Below the pieces are notes generated by a model, which ran no database searches, was not told where the DNA came from, and saw only the letters and a program-made list of their open reading frames with translations. A stretch of DNA of 55,253 nucleotides, taken from the NCBI RefSeq assembly GCF_013340935.1, contig NZ_WHOS01000047.1, positions 1-55,253 of the forward strand. Reading direction: 5' to 3'. Every line of letters begins with the position of its first letter. The first letter of the stretch is position 1. Made by a program: the position numbers and the translations under genes. This document shows, one piece after another, positions 44,342 to 52,300 of this stretch. The stretch comes from Azospirillum melinis. GTDB lineage: Bacteria > Pseudomonadota > Alphaproteobacteria > Azospirillales > Azospirillaceae.

Positions 44342-45282
44342 CGCCCGGCCTCCGCCTGTTTGCCCTGCACATGCTGGAAGATCATGATCGGCACCACCAG
44401 AACCAGAAGCAGCGCGATGGCCACCGCCGACGCGACCGGCCAGTCGCGGTTGGCGAAGAACTCGTTCCACAGCACGCGGCCGATCATCAGCGTGTCCGGG
44501 CCGCCCAGTAGTTCCGGCGTCACGAACTCGCCCACCGCCGGAATGAAGACCAGCAGCGAGCCGGCGATGATGCCGGGCAGCGACAGTGGCAGCGTGATCG
44601 ACAGGAAGGACTTGAACGGACGGGAGCCGAGGTCGGCCGCCGCCTCCAGCAGGCTGGGGTCCATCTTCTCCAGGGTCGAATAGAGCGGCAGGACCATGAA
44701 GGGCAGATAGCAGTAGGTCATGCCGATATAGACGGCCCAGTCGGAATAGAGGATCTCCACCGGTCCGCTGGTGATGCCCACCCATTCCAGCAGGTTGCTG
44801 ATGACGCCGTTGCCCTTGAGGATGCCGATCCAGGCATAGATGCGGATCAGGAAGCTGGTCCAGAAGGGCAGGATCACCAGCATCATCAGCGGCCCGCGCC
44901 GGGCCGGATCGGCCTTGGCGATGGCATAGGCCATGGGATAGCCGATGGCGAGGCACATCAGCGTGGTCACCGCTGCGATGCGCAGCGAATTCAGATAGGC
45001 GAGGATGTAGAGGTCGTCCCCGCCCAGCCGGAAATAGTTGCTGATGTTCAGCAGGATCTGCAGCTTGGAGGTGCCGGCATCCTCGTCGGTCAGCCATTCC
45101 ACCAGCGACGAATAGGGCGGCTGGGCGATGATCGATTCGGAGAAGCTGATGCCGAAGACGATCAGGAAGGGCACCATGAAGAACAGCAGCAGCCACAGAT
45201 AGGGGATGGCGACGACCACGCCGCGGCCCCACAGCCCGATCCGGCTGAGCCCGGAAACGAGGACGGAGACGACCGTCCTCAT
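44338..45282 (-). CDS. potH: Putrescine ABC transporter permease PotH
   Basis: A 314-residue inner-membrane permease with six predicted helices and the EAA loop LLEAAADLGSRPFKSFLSIT. It is the heterodimer partner of PotI. The start ATG 45282 overlaps the end of the ATPase gene by 4 bp and its own end overlaps potI, which indicates a tightly coupled operon. A large loop between the first two helices (SESIIAQPPYSSLVEWL) is typical of PotB/PotH. Confidence 0.94.
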   Translation of the reverse strand: MRTVVSVLVSGLSRIGLWGRGVVVAIPYLWLLLFFMVPFLIVFGISFSESIIAQPPYSSLVEWLTDEDAGTSKLQILLNISNYFRLGGDDLYILAYLNSLRIAAVTTLMCLAIGYPMAYAIAKADPARRGPLMMLVILPFWTSFLIRIYAWIGILKGNGVISNLLEWVGITSGPVEILYSDWAVYIGMTYCYLPFMVLPLYSTLEKMDPSLLEAAADLGSRPFKSFLSITLPLSLPGIIAGSLLVFIPAVGEFVTPELLGGPDTLMIGRVLWNEFFANRDWPVASAVAIALLLVLVVPIMIFQHVQGKQAEAGR

Positions 45283-46430
45283 TGGGTCAGCACCACGCCG
45301 GCGAAGGGACGCCAGGTCAGGGTTACCTCGTCCTCCCAGGTGATCGGCATTTCGGTGCGGCGGGTGATGTTGGGGGCGGTGACGCGCACCGTCTTGCCGG
45401 TCGGCAGTTGCACCAGATAGATCGACACGTCGCCGAGATAGGCGATCTCGCGCACGATGCCGGTCGTTTGGTTGCGGCCGTCCCCACCCGCCAGCGGCTC
45501 CTTCGACAGGGCGATCTTCTCCGGCCGGATGGCGACGGAGACGGGCGAGCCGGCCGGCGCCGGGGTGGCGTGGGCGATCAGCAGCTCGCAGCCGGCCTCT
45601 TCCGACGCGACCAGGACCTGATCGCCTTCGGTCGAGACGACGCGGCCGTCGAACATGTTGATCGAGCCGATGAACTCCGCCACGAACCGGTTGTGCGGGT
45701 ATTCGTAAATCTCGGTCGGCGTGCCGACCTGCGCGATCACGCCGTGGTTCATCACGGCGATGCGCGAGGACATGGTCATCGCCTCTTCCTGGTCGTGGGT
45801 CACGACGATGAAGGTGACGCCCAGCTTTTCCTGGATGTTGACCAGCTCGAACTGCGTGCGCTCGCGCAGCTTCTTGTCGAGCGCGCCCAGCGGCTCGTCC
45901 AGCAGCAGAAGCTTCGGCCGCTTGACCAGCGAGCGGGCGAGCGCCACGCGCTGGCGCTGGCCGCCGGACAGCTGGTGCGGGCGGCGCTTGCCGAAGGCCG
46001 AGAGCTGGACCATCCCCAGCATCTCCGTCACGCGGTCGCGGATCTCCGCCTTCGCCACCCCGTCCTGTTTCAGGCCGAAGGCGACGTTCTGCTCCACCGT
46101 CATGTGCGGGAACAGGGCGTAGGACTGGAACATCATGTTGACCGGCCGCTCATAGGGCGGGATGCCGGCCATATCGACGCCGTCGATGTAGATCTTGCCT
46201 TCGGTCGGCTGTTCGAACCCCGCCAGCATGCGCAGCAGCGTCGTCTTGCCGGAACCGGAGCCGCCGAGCAGGGCGAAGAACTCGTTGCGGTAGATCGACA
46301 GGCTGACCTCGTCCACGGCGACGAAATCGCCGAAGGTCTTGGTCACCTTCTCGATGCGGACATAGGGAGTCTGGCCCGCGTCCTGCCACGGTTCCAGGCG
46401 GGTGGGCTTGCGAATCGGCTGACCGGCCAT
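45279..46430 (-). CDS. potG: Putrescine ABC transporter ATPase PotG
   Basis: A 383-residue ATPase. Motifs are intact: Walker A GGSGSGKTTLL, Q-loop MMFQSYALFPHM, signature LSGGQRQRVALARSL, Walker B LLLLDEPLGALD and H-loop VVTHDQEEAM. A C-terminal TOBE domain (about 285-380) follows. ATG 46430 has AGAGGA at good spacing. It lies 100 bp after potF with a strong hairpin in between. PotA of the spermidine system is the closest alternative, but the PotF-type binding protein makes potG the better name. Confidence 0.94.
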   Translation of the reverse strand: MAGQPIRKPTRLEPWQDAGQTPYVRIEKVTKTFGDFVAVDEVSLSIYRNEFFALLGGSGSGKTTLLRMLAGFEQPTEGKIYIDGVDMAGIPPYERPVNMMFQSYALFPHMTVEQNVAFGLKQDGVAKAEIRDRVTEMLGMVQLSAFGKRRPHQLSGGQRQRVALARSLVKRPKLLLLDEPLGALDKKLRERTQFELVNIQEKLGVTFIVVTHDQEEAMTMSSRIAVMNHGVIAQVGTPTEIYEYPHNRFVAEFIGSINMFDGRVVSTEGDQVLVASEEAGCELLIAHATPAPAGSPVSVAIRPEKIALSKEPLAGGDGRNQTTGIVREIAYLGDVSIYLVQLPTGKTVRVTAPNITRRTEMPITWEDEVTLTWRPFAGVVLTQ

Positions 46431-46453
46431 CCGGTTTCCTCTTTCATGACAAC

Positions 46454-46491
46454 GCCCCGGCCGCTCCCCATCGCTGGGGATCGGCCGGGGC
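46454..46491 (-). terminator. Strong intercistronic hairpin between potF and potG
   Basis: The arms GCCCCGGCCGCTCCCCA (46454-46470) and TGGGGATCGGCCGGGGC (46475-46491) pair over 17 bp with one or two mismatches and a 4-nt loop. No T-run follows on the minus strand. It is therefore more likely a partial terminator or an mRNA 3'-end stabiliser that allows more PotF than transporter to be made. Confidence 0.75.
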
Positions 46492-46530
46492 GGGTCAGCG
46501 CCATGGCGGCGCTTCTTAAGGGGGCCCGGC

Positions 46531-47628
46531 TTACTTGCCGGTCTTGACCTTGGTCCACACGCGGGTGCGGGCGCGGTCGGTGGCCTGCTTGATCTGCTTC
46601 AGCGAGAACAGCTTCAGCTTGCTGTCGGCCGGCAGGAAGATGCCGGGGTTCGACTTGATGTCGTCGGAGACCGTCGCCAGCGAGGCCGGCACCGCGTTGG
46701 CGTAGCTGACCTTGTTGGAGATGTTGGCCATGTTGACCGGGTCGAGCACGAAGTTGATGTACTCGTAGGCGCCGTCCTTGTTCGGCGCGTCGGCCGGAAC
46801 CGCCAGCGTGTCCCACCAGACCTGCACGCCTTCCTTCGGCGTGATGTATTCGACCTTGGCGCTCTTGGCCTCGGCGGCGCGGGCGGCACCCTGGATGGCG
46901 TCGCCGTTGTAGGCCATCACGACGCAGGCGTCGCCGCCGGCGAGGATGTTGATGTTCTCGCCGGTGACGAAGCGCTTGATGTAGGGACGGACCGCCATCA
47001 GCGTCTTCTCGACCTTGTCCAGATCCTCCTTCTTCTCGGAGTTCGGATCGAGGCCGAGATAGTTCAGCACCGACGGGATGACGTCGATGGCCGAATCCAT
47101 CACGGTAATGCCGCAGGCCGCGACCTTCTTCGCCACTTCCGGCTTGAAGATCAGGTCCCAGCTGTCCAGCGCCACGTCGGGGGCGACGGCCTTGATCTTT
47201 TCCGGGATGATCGCGATGCCGACGGTGCCGCCGAGATAGGGCACGGCGTACTTGTTGCCGGGATCGGAATTCTCCAGCAGCTTCAGGACCTTCGGGTCGA
47301 GGTTCTTGTAGTTGGGGATCTTCGACTTGTCGAGCGGGCCCACGACCTTGGCCTGGATCAGGCGGGACAGGGTCGGCTCCGCGGTGGGCACGATTACGTC
47401 ATAGCCAGACTTGCCGACGAGCACCTTCTGCTCCAGCAGCTCCAGGCTGTCGTACAGGTCGACCTTCGTCTCAGCGCCCGTGGCCTTGGTGAAGTCGGCG
47501 AGGGTCGTTTCACCCAGATAGTCGTTCCAGATGTAGATGTTGACCGGCTTCTTGGCCTGGGCCATCGCCGGGCCGGCGATGGCGATCGCCGCGACCGCGC
47601 CGATGAGGCTGAGAGCGATTTTTTTCAT
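46531..47628 (-). CDS. potF: Periplasmic putrescine-binding protein PotF
   Basis: A 365-residue binding protein with a clear signal peptide (MKKIALSLIGAVAAIAIAG, cleavage after AMA at about residue 23). The mature part follows PotF/PotD closely: VNIYIWNDYLGETTLADFTK, GYDVIVPTAEPTLSRL, PLDKSKIPNYKNLDP, NINILAGGDACVVMAYNGDA and WWDTLAVPADAPN. The likely ligand is putrescine, from the PotF-like sequence. ATG 47628 begins the signal peptide, with GGGG upstream; the longer frame from 47730 is rejected. It is the first gene of the operon. Confidence 0.95.
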   Translation of the reverse strand: MKKIALSLIGAVAAIAIAGPAMAQAKKPVNIYIWNDYLGETTLADFTKATGAETKVDLYDSLELLEQKVLVGKSGYDVIVPTAEPTLSRLIQAKVVGPLDKSKIPNYKNLDPKVLKLLENSDPGNKYAVPYLGGTVGIAIIPEKIKAVAPDVALDSWDLIFKPEVAKKVAACGITVMDSAIDVIPSVLNYLGLDPNSEKKEDLDKVEKTLMAVRPYIKRFVTGENINILAGGDACVVMAYNGDAIQGAARAAEAKSAKVEYITPKEGVQVWWDTLAVPADAPNKDGAYEYINFVLDPVNMANISNKVSYANAVPASLATVSDDIKSNPGIFLPADSKLKLFSLKQIKQATDRARTRVWTKVKTGK

Positions 47629-47701
47629 GATTTGCCCCGACCTGTTCGTGTGTGTTGCGGGCACCGCCACATCCCAACGGCTGGCCCGGCTCGCGGGCGC
47701 T

Positions 47702-47730
47702 ATTGCACCCACGCCCGGGCATGTTGTCAA
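47702..47730 (-). promoter_or_regulatory. Sigma-70-type promoter of the potFGHI operon
   Basis: On the minus strand, a perfect -35 TTGACA (47730-47725), a 17-bp spacer and -10 TGCAAT (47707-47702; 4 of 6 match TATAAT). It would place transcription start near 47695, about 65 nt before the potF start codon. Confidence 0.6.
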
Positions 47731-48307
47731 CGGTTTGGGTCATGGTCGGAGGCTGGTTTCCAGGCGGCGGCCATCTCCGCGAAGCCATGCGCAATCAATC
47801 GTCTACACACCGAATGTCGCAGCGGGCCGGTCGGGGCGAAGACCCGGCTCCAACGCTGCGAATCGCCGCCGGGGAATTGGCCGTCGGGGGGCGCGGCCGC
47901 CCATCCGGGCCCTGAGGCTGACGAATGGCGACCGGCCGCGACCCCAGAGGTTCCGGGGAACCTGCAAGGGAGTGTCGCGGCCGGCAAAGGAAACCCTTTC
48001 TCCAAGCAACGGCCTGCCGGCCGGCACCCGGATCGCCCGTCCTTAAAATTGCGTGCTCTGGTATTTGTGCTCGCGAATATGCCGTCAGCTATACCCACCA
48101 TTCTTTTCTGGTCAATACCCGAATCGTGTCATTCCATTTTCAAATTGAAAGATGCTGTGACGAAACCTGTCGTCATATCATGGTACTCATTAGCATGCAG
48201 ACAGTCGTGCGCCGATGATATTGGTGCAACGCAAAATAAGGCGCCGCGACTATTGTCGTGACGCCTTCCTGTTTTGCTGCCGGGACTCTGGTTTGGTTTA
48301 CGATACC
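47731..48307. other. Intergenic region upstream of potF, with an AT-rich tract
   Basis: This is about 580 bp without a credible gene. The first half is GC-rich with no feature that I recognise. The second half (48060-48250) has much lower GC than the window and contains runs such as CATTTTCAAATTGAAAGATG (with palindromic TTTCAAATTGAAA). It could hold a regulatory RNA, promoter or a remnant of transferred DNA. I cannot assign any of these. Confidence 0.4.
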
Positions 48308-48682
48308 TTAACTCTGTGCCGTCAGCACCACGCCCAGCACCACCAACAGCGTGCCGATCAGGCGGGTCAGGCTAACCGTTTCCCCCAGCAGCAGCATGCC
48401 GAGCGCCAGCGTGACCAGGAAGCCCAGCCCGACGAAGGGATAGGCCATGGAAACGTCGACCTTCGCCAGAACCGCCAGCCACACCACCATGCCCAGCCCG
48501 TAGCAGGCCAGACCGGTCAGGATGTGCGGCGTGGCGACCACCGACAGGGCGATCTGCCCGGCCTCCCCCCGCGCCAGCGCGGTCGACACCGCGGGGCTCG
48601 ACATGCCGATCTTCAGGGAAATCTGCGCGATGGCCGACAGGGTGACGCTCAGCAGGATCAGTCCGACGACGGCGATGGGCAT
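48308..48682 (-). CDS. Small four-helix ArnE/EamA-like transporter, putative lipid-linked sugar flippase
   Basis: The 124-residue protein has four predicted membrane helices and the half-size EamA/SMR pattern (LLSVTLSAIAQISLKIGM at the start; CYGLGMVVWLAVLAKVDVSMAYPFVGLGF; ETVSLTRLIGTLLVVLGVVL). This layout and the VSMAYP segment resemble ArnE/ArnF, which flip undecaprenyl-phosphate-aminoarabinose. ATG 48682 has CGGAG at a good spacing; the frame from 48748 is longer but without a ribosome site. It is 82 bp downstream of the GT87-HAD-UbiA gene on the same strand, so I infer that it moves the lipid-linked sugar made by that protein. A multidrug SMR function is the main alternative. Confidence 0.82.
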   Translation of the reverse strand: MPIAVVGLILLSVTLSAIAQISLKIGMSSPAVSTALARGEAGQIALSVVATPHILTGLACYGLGMVVWLAVLAKVDVSMAYPFVGLGFLVTLALGMLLLGETVSLTRLIGTLLVVLGVVLTAQS

Positions 48683-48764
48683 AACGACTCCGGAAGGATG
48701 ATAAAAGGATAGGGAGCGGCGGCTCAGGCCCCGGCCAGGGGGCTTCACGCCCGGCCAAGCGGCT

Positions 48765-51653
48765 TCATGCCCGGCCGAGGATCAGCGCGACACCGCAGAC
48801 CAGCCCGATGGCGATGCTCCACTTGTCGCGGGCGGCGAACACCACCGGGTCGTCATGCATCAGCCCGCGGTGGGTTTGCAGCCACACCCGCCCGATCCAG
48901 AAGAGCAGCAGCGGGCAGATGATCCACAGCGCCTGCGGCTGGTCATAGACACGCCCGACCTCCGGGCTGTTGATGTAGAGCGCCATCACCAGAACCGAGA
49001 GGAAGCCGGCCGATACGCCGATGGATTGCAGGACCGGCATGTCGGCGGTCACATAGCCCCTGCCCTCCGCCTGCCCCAACCCGAGCTTCAGCATGCTGTC
49101 CATTTCCGAATAGCGCTTCACCATGGCGAGGCTGAGGAACAGGAACATCGAGAAGGCGAGCAGCCAGAAGGACGGGACGATGGCCGTCGCCGTGGCACCG
49201 CCCAGCACCCGCAGCGAATAGAGCCCGGCCAGCAGCATCACGTCCCAGATCACCCGGTTCTTGGCGAACAGGTTGTAGAACAGCGACGAGGCGGCATAGG
49301 TCGCCAGCGCCGCCAGGAACAGCGGTGGCAACGCCACCAGCGACAGGACGAGGCTGGCCAGCAGCAGGCCGGGGATCAGCGACAGGCCGAGGTCGAGCGG
49401 CAGGTCGCCGGCTGCGAAGGGACGGCGGCGCTTGCGCGGGTGGCGGCGGTCGGCCGGCAGGTCCAGCAGGTCGTTCAGCACATAGATGCTCGACGCGCAC
49501 AGCCCGAAGGCGAAGAAGGCGGCGATGGCCTGGAGGGTCGGCCCGACCTCCCCCAGCTTCTGGCCGGCCACCAGCGGCACGAAGACCAGCAGGTTCTTCA
49601 GCCATTGGTGCAGGCGCAGCGCCTTCAGGATCAGCAGCAGGCGCGGCCGGCGCGGGGTGGCGATGGTCTCCAGCGGGCACAGCGTGGCTGCATGGCGCAC
49701 CACCGCGGGCGCCGCGTCCACTGCGATGCCGCGGCGGGCGGCGCGCCAGACGGCATAATCGGCCTCGTCGTTGCCCATGTAATCGAAGATGCCGGACGGC
49801 ACCTGCGCCCTGATCGCCTCCAGCTTGCGCTCGCTCTTCAGGTTCAGCCCGTCGCTGCTGGACAGCACCTGATCGAACAGGCCGAGATGACGGGCGATGG
49901 CGTCGGCATAGCGGTGGTGGGCTGCGGTCGCCAGCACCAGCCGCCGGCCGCGCTTGCGCTCGGCCTCCAGCCGTTGCAGGACGGCGGGGTTGTAGATCAG
50001 GCCGGCCGGGTCGATCTCCACCCGGCGGGCCAGTTCCGCCTTCAGCCGCGCCTTGCCGCCGGCCAGCCAGACCGGCACCAGCAGCGCCGCCCAGGGCTGC
50101 GCCTTGATCAGGCCGAACAGCGATTCATAGAGGAGGTCGGTCCTCAGCAGCGTGCCGTCGAGATCGACGAACAACGGCGGCTCCTCGGCGACCGGGGGCG
50201 GGACCGGCGTCCCGGCCGCGGCACGCGGGAGGGCGACGACGGACGGCGCAGCCTCCTCCACCGGCGGAGCATGGTCGCGCCCGGCCGTTCCCAGGTCGCC
50301 CCAGAGGGCCGCGGCGGCACGGTCGTGCCGGCCGGCCAGCACCGGAATCAGGCCCAGCAGCATCAGGGTGGCGAAGAACAGGTAGGATTGCAGGATGTTC
50401 AGCGGGGTGTCGGCCAGCGCGTTGACCGGCCAGAACAGGACGTTGCCGGCCAGGAAATAGGCCACCGCCAGCAGCGTGACCGCCCCGGCCGGACGCCGCA
50501 GCCCGGGCTCCAGCAGGATCAGGAAGGCGAGCGCGAAGGCCGGCAGCAGGATGCCGTAATGGTGCACCCAGGCGACCGGCGAACCGACGGTGAAGCAGAT
50601 GCCGGCGACGACGAAGGCCAGGATCCGCTCGGCCCCGCGGTCGCGCCGCCGCCACAGCAGGCCGAAGCCGACGAAGGCAAGGCCGGAAACCTGCGTGGCG
50701 AGATGGACCACCGGGTGATAGGGGGCGAAAGCCTCCGCCGACCACTCCAGATTGTTGCCGTTGTGCAGCAAACGATTTACCAGCCCGTTGACGGTCTGGT
50801 TGACGTGATAGCTCTCGCCGTGGCGGCCGATGAACAGCAGGACATCGAGGTAATCGATCATCGGCGCAAAGCCGTAGAACAGGGTCGCCAGGGCCACGCC
50901 CGGCACCACGACGGCCGCCCATCCCGCCGCCATCCGCCAGTCGCCGCGCAGCGCCGCCCAGGCGAGGAACAGCGACATCTGCGGCTTCATCAGGGTCGAT
51001 GCGCCGAGCAGGGCTCCGCACAGCACCCGCCGGTCACGCAGCAGGGCAATGCAGGCGAAGACGAAGGCGGCGTTGAGCCAGACCTGCACCTGCCCCAGCG
51101 AGAAGGCCTTCAGCACCGGATAGAAGCACAAGGTGGCGACGAAGCCGAAGCCGCCCAGCAGCACCTGGGTCAGCCGGTCGTCCCGCGCGCCGGGCAGGCG
51201 CAGCCGCGCTGCCATTTCCAGCACCAGGATCGCCATGCCCGCCGCGGTCGCCAGCACGAACAGCAGGTTGACCCGTTCGAACGCCATGAGGTTCAGCACC
51301 CCCAGCGCCTTCATCGCCTCCAGCGGCAGCAGCGAGGTCACGGGATACTGGAACTTGATGTGCTGCTTGAAGAACACCCCGTCATAGACATTCTCGCCCG
51401 GCCGCTCATGCAGCCAGTCGAGCGCCGCGATCATCGGGTCCCAGCTGTCGACCGGGATCAGGTTGGGGTTCTCCAGCACGAACAGGTTCCGGATGTCGGT
51501 CAGGTTGCTGGCATGGCCGCCACGGTGCAGCGCCAGCCCCAGCAGTCCGGTCGTCAACACGATGAACAGCGACGCGAGGATGACGCTGCGCTGAACCCAG
51601 CCAACGCTTCGCAGGCCGGTTCGAAGGGACGGGATCGCAGGTTGCATGCTCAT
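48765..51653 (-). CDS. Triple fusion: GT87-type glycosyltransferase + HAD phosphatase + UbiA (DPPR synthase-like)
   Basis: A single 962-residue frame with three parts. Residues about 20-445 are a polytopic GT87/DUF2029-type, polyprenyl-phosphate-sugar-dependent transferase, with an acidic first loop (VDSWDPMIAALDWL). Residues about 490-660 are a HAD phosphatase (FVDLDGTLLRTD with D497 and D499; LVLATAAHH; KSERKLEAI; GNDEADYAVW). Residues about 670-962 are a UbiA-family transferase with NDLLDLPADRRHPRKRRRP (N727, D728, D731, D735) and YSLRVLGG. The HPxKxxRP form is what I recall for decaprenyl-phosphoryl-5-phosphoribose synthases (Rv3806c, NoeC). Inferred chain: PRPP plus polyprenyl phosphate, dephosphorylation, then pentose transfer. 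No DprE1/DprE2 epimerase is in the window, so ribose is as likely as arabinose. The ArnE-like gene follows. Confidence 0.88.
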   Translation of the reverse strand: MSMQPAIPSLRTGLRSVGWVQRSVILASLFIVLTTGLLGLALHRGGHASNLTDIRNLFVLENPNLIPVDSWDPMIAALDWLHERPGENVYDGVFFKQHIKFQYPVTSLLPLEAMKALGVLNLMAFERVNLLFVLATAAGMAILVLEMAARLRLPGARDDRLTQVLLGGFGFVATLCFYPVLKAFSLGQVQVWLNAAFVFACIALLRDRRVLCGALLGASTLMKPQMSLFLAWAALRGDWRMAAGWAAVVVPGVALATLFYGFAPMIDYLDVLLFIGRHGESYHVNQTVNGLVNRLLHNGNNLEWSAEAFAPYHPVVHLATQVSGLAFVGFGLLWRRRDRGAERILAFVVAGICFTVGSPVAWVHHYGILLPAFALAFLILLEPGLRRPAGAVTLLAVAYFLAGNVLFWPVNALADTPLNILQSYLFFATLMLLGLIPVLAGRHDRAAAALWGDLGTAGRDHAPPVEEAAPSVVALPRAAAGTPVPPPVAEEPPLFVDLDGTLLRTDLLYESLFGLIKAQPWAALLVPVWLAGGKARLKAELARRVEIDPAGLIYNPAVLQRLEAERKRGRRLVLATAAHHRYADAIARHLGLFDQVLSSSDGLNLKSERKLEAIRAQVPSGIFDYMGNDEADYAVWRAARRGIAVDAAPAVVRHAATLCPLETIATPRRPRLLLILKALRLHQWLKNLLVFVPLVAGQKLGEVGPTLQAIAAFFAFGLCASSIYVLNDLLDLPADRRHPRKRRRPFAAGDLPLDLGLSLIPGLLLASLVLSLVALPPLFLAALATYAASSLFYNLFAKNRVIWDVMLLAGLYSLRVLGGATATAIVPSFWLLAFSMFLFLSLAMVKRYSEMDSMLKLGLGQAEGRGYVTADMPVLQSIGVSAGFLSVLVMALYINSPEVGRVYDQPQALWIICPLLLFWIGRVWLQTHRGLMHDDPVVFAARDKWSIAIGLVCGVALILGRA

Positions 51654-51829
51654 GCTTGGCCATCCATCGGTTGCCCATCACTTTTGTCGCAATACTGCCC
51701 CGGCTCCGGCTTACCCGCCCGGGCGGGGCAATCGGCCAGGGCAATCGAAGGCGTGCCGCGGCGGCAGAAACGCCATGCCCGCGGAAGCTACGCCTCCGTG
51801 CCTTGACTATTTTCAAAGGAGATAACAAA

Positions 51830-51928
51830 GTGCAGCGGCGCCCGATCGGTGCCAAATCGTCGCGTGACGACCGCATCTTCCCCTGCCTCTCCTCACAGGG
51901 TCGAAAATACACTGCGGTTTTGCTTTGA
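51830..51928 (+). CDS. Possible 32-aa small ORF with a strong ribosome site
   Basis: GTG 51830 is preceded by AAAGGAGA (51815-51822) at a 7-nt spacing. It opens a 33-codon frame that ends in a TGA at 51928. The product is basic and soluble, with no known family. A TTGACT lies just upstream at 51803. The ribosome site is one of the best in the window, but the frame is short and could be chance. Confidence 0.3.
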   Translation: MQRRPIGAKSSRDDRIFPCLSSQGRKYTAVLL

Positions 51929-52240
51929 AAGTCTTCGATTACGTGTGCCACCGGCCATAAAGGGATGAACGACGACCTTGCGTTTTTAAGCGCGTCCGCC
52001 AAAAGCGGGCTGCACGGTGGTGGCAGAGCACCGCTCCCGGCGACCGGCCGGCGAGGAGGATCGCACCGCTCGGGGTAGGACGGTCGGTGGACGGCGCGGA
52101 CGGGCCGGGCTTTCGAGCCGAACTTTCGAATTTCCGGGGCGGGACGGTTCACGAATGGCGAGTCAGCCAGCGCGACCCGCTACGGAGCGGACGGACATCG
52201 GCGAGCGGGAGCGGCGCAGGAGCAGGGAACCAAAAACGTA

Positions 52241-52278
52241 AAGGGGCTGCCGGCGGATGTCGCCGCGGGCAGCCCCTT
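52241..52278 (-). terminator. Rho-independent terminator of puuA
   Basis: On the minus strand, AAGGGGCTGCC and its complement GGCAGCCCCTT form an 11-bp outer stem with further CGGCGG/CCGCCG pairing, followed by ACGTTTTTGG. It starts 23 bp after the puuA stop. Confidence 0.8.
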
Positions 52279-52300
52279 CGTTCGTTACCCTAAAGTGCGA

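Larger units (their letters stand above)
51654..52300. other. Intergenic region between the triple fusion gene and puuA
   Basis: These 647 bp lie between two minus-strand genes. They contain a possible plus-strand small ORF (51830-51928) and a puuA terminator (52241-52278). Frames elsewhere are short and look random. Confidence 0.5.

Noticed and set aside
43508..45232. 574-codon frame suggesting a PotH-PotI fusion
   Set aside because: Its first half is an out-of-frame reading of potH. PotI starts at its own ATG (44341), which overlaps the potH stop.
48308..48682. Plain multidrug SMR transporter
   Set aside because: Not excluded, but the ArnE-like VSMAYP segment and position directly after a polyprenyl-sugar enzyme favour a lipid-linked sugar role.
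48855..51806. 983-codon plus-strand frame opposite the triple fusion gene
   Set aside because: Gln/Arg/His-rich and without domains, while the minus strand shows three recognisable enzyme domains.
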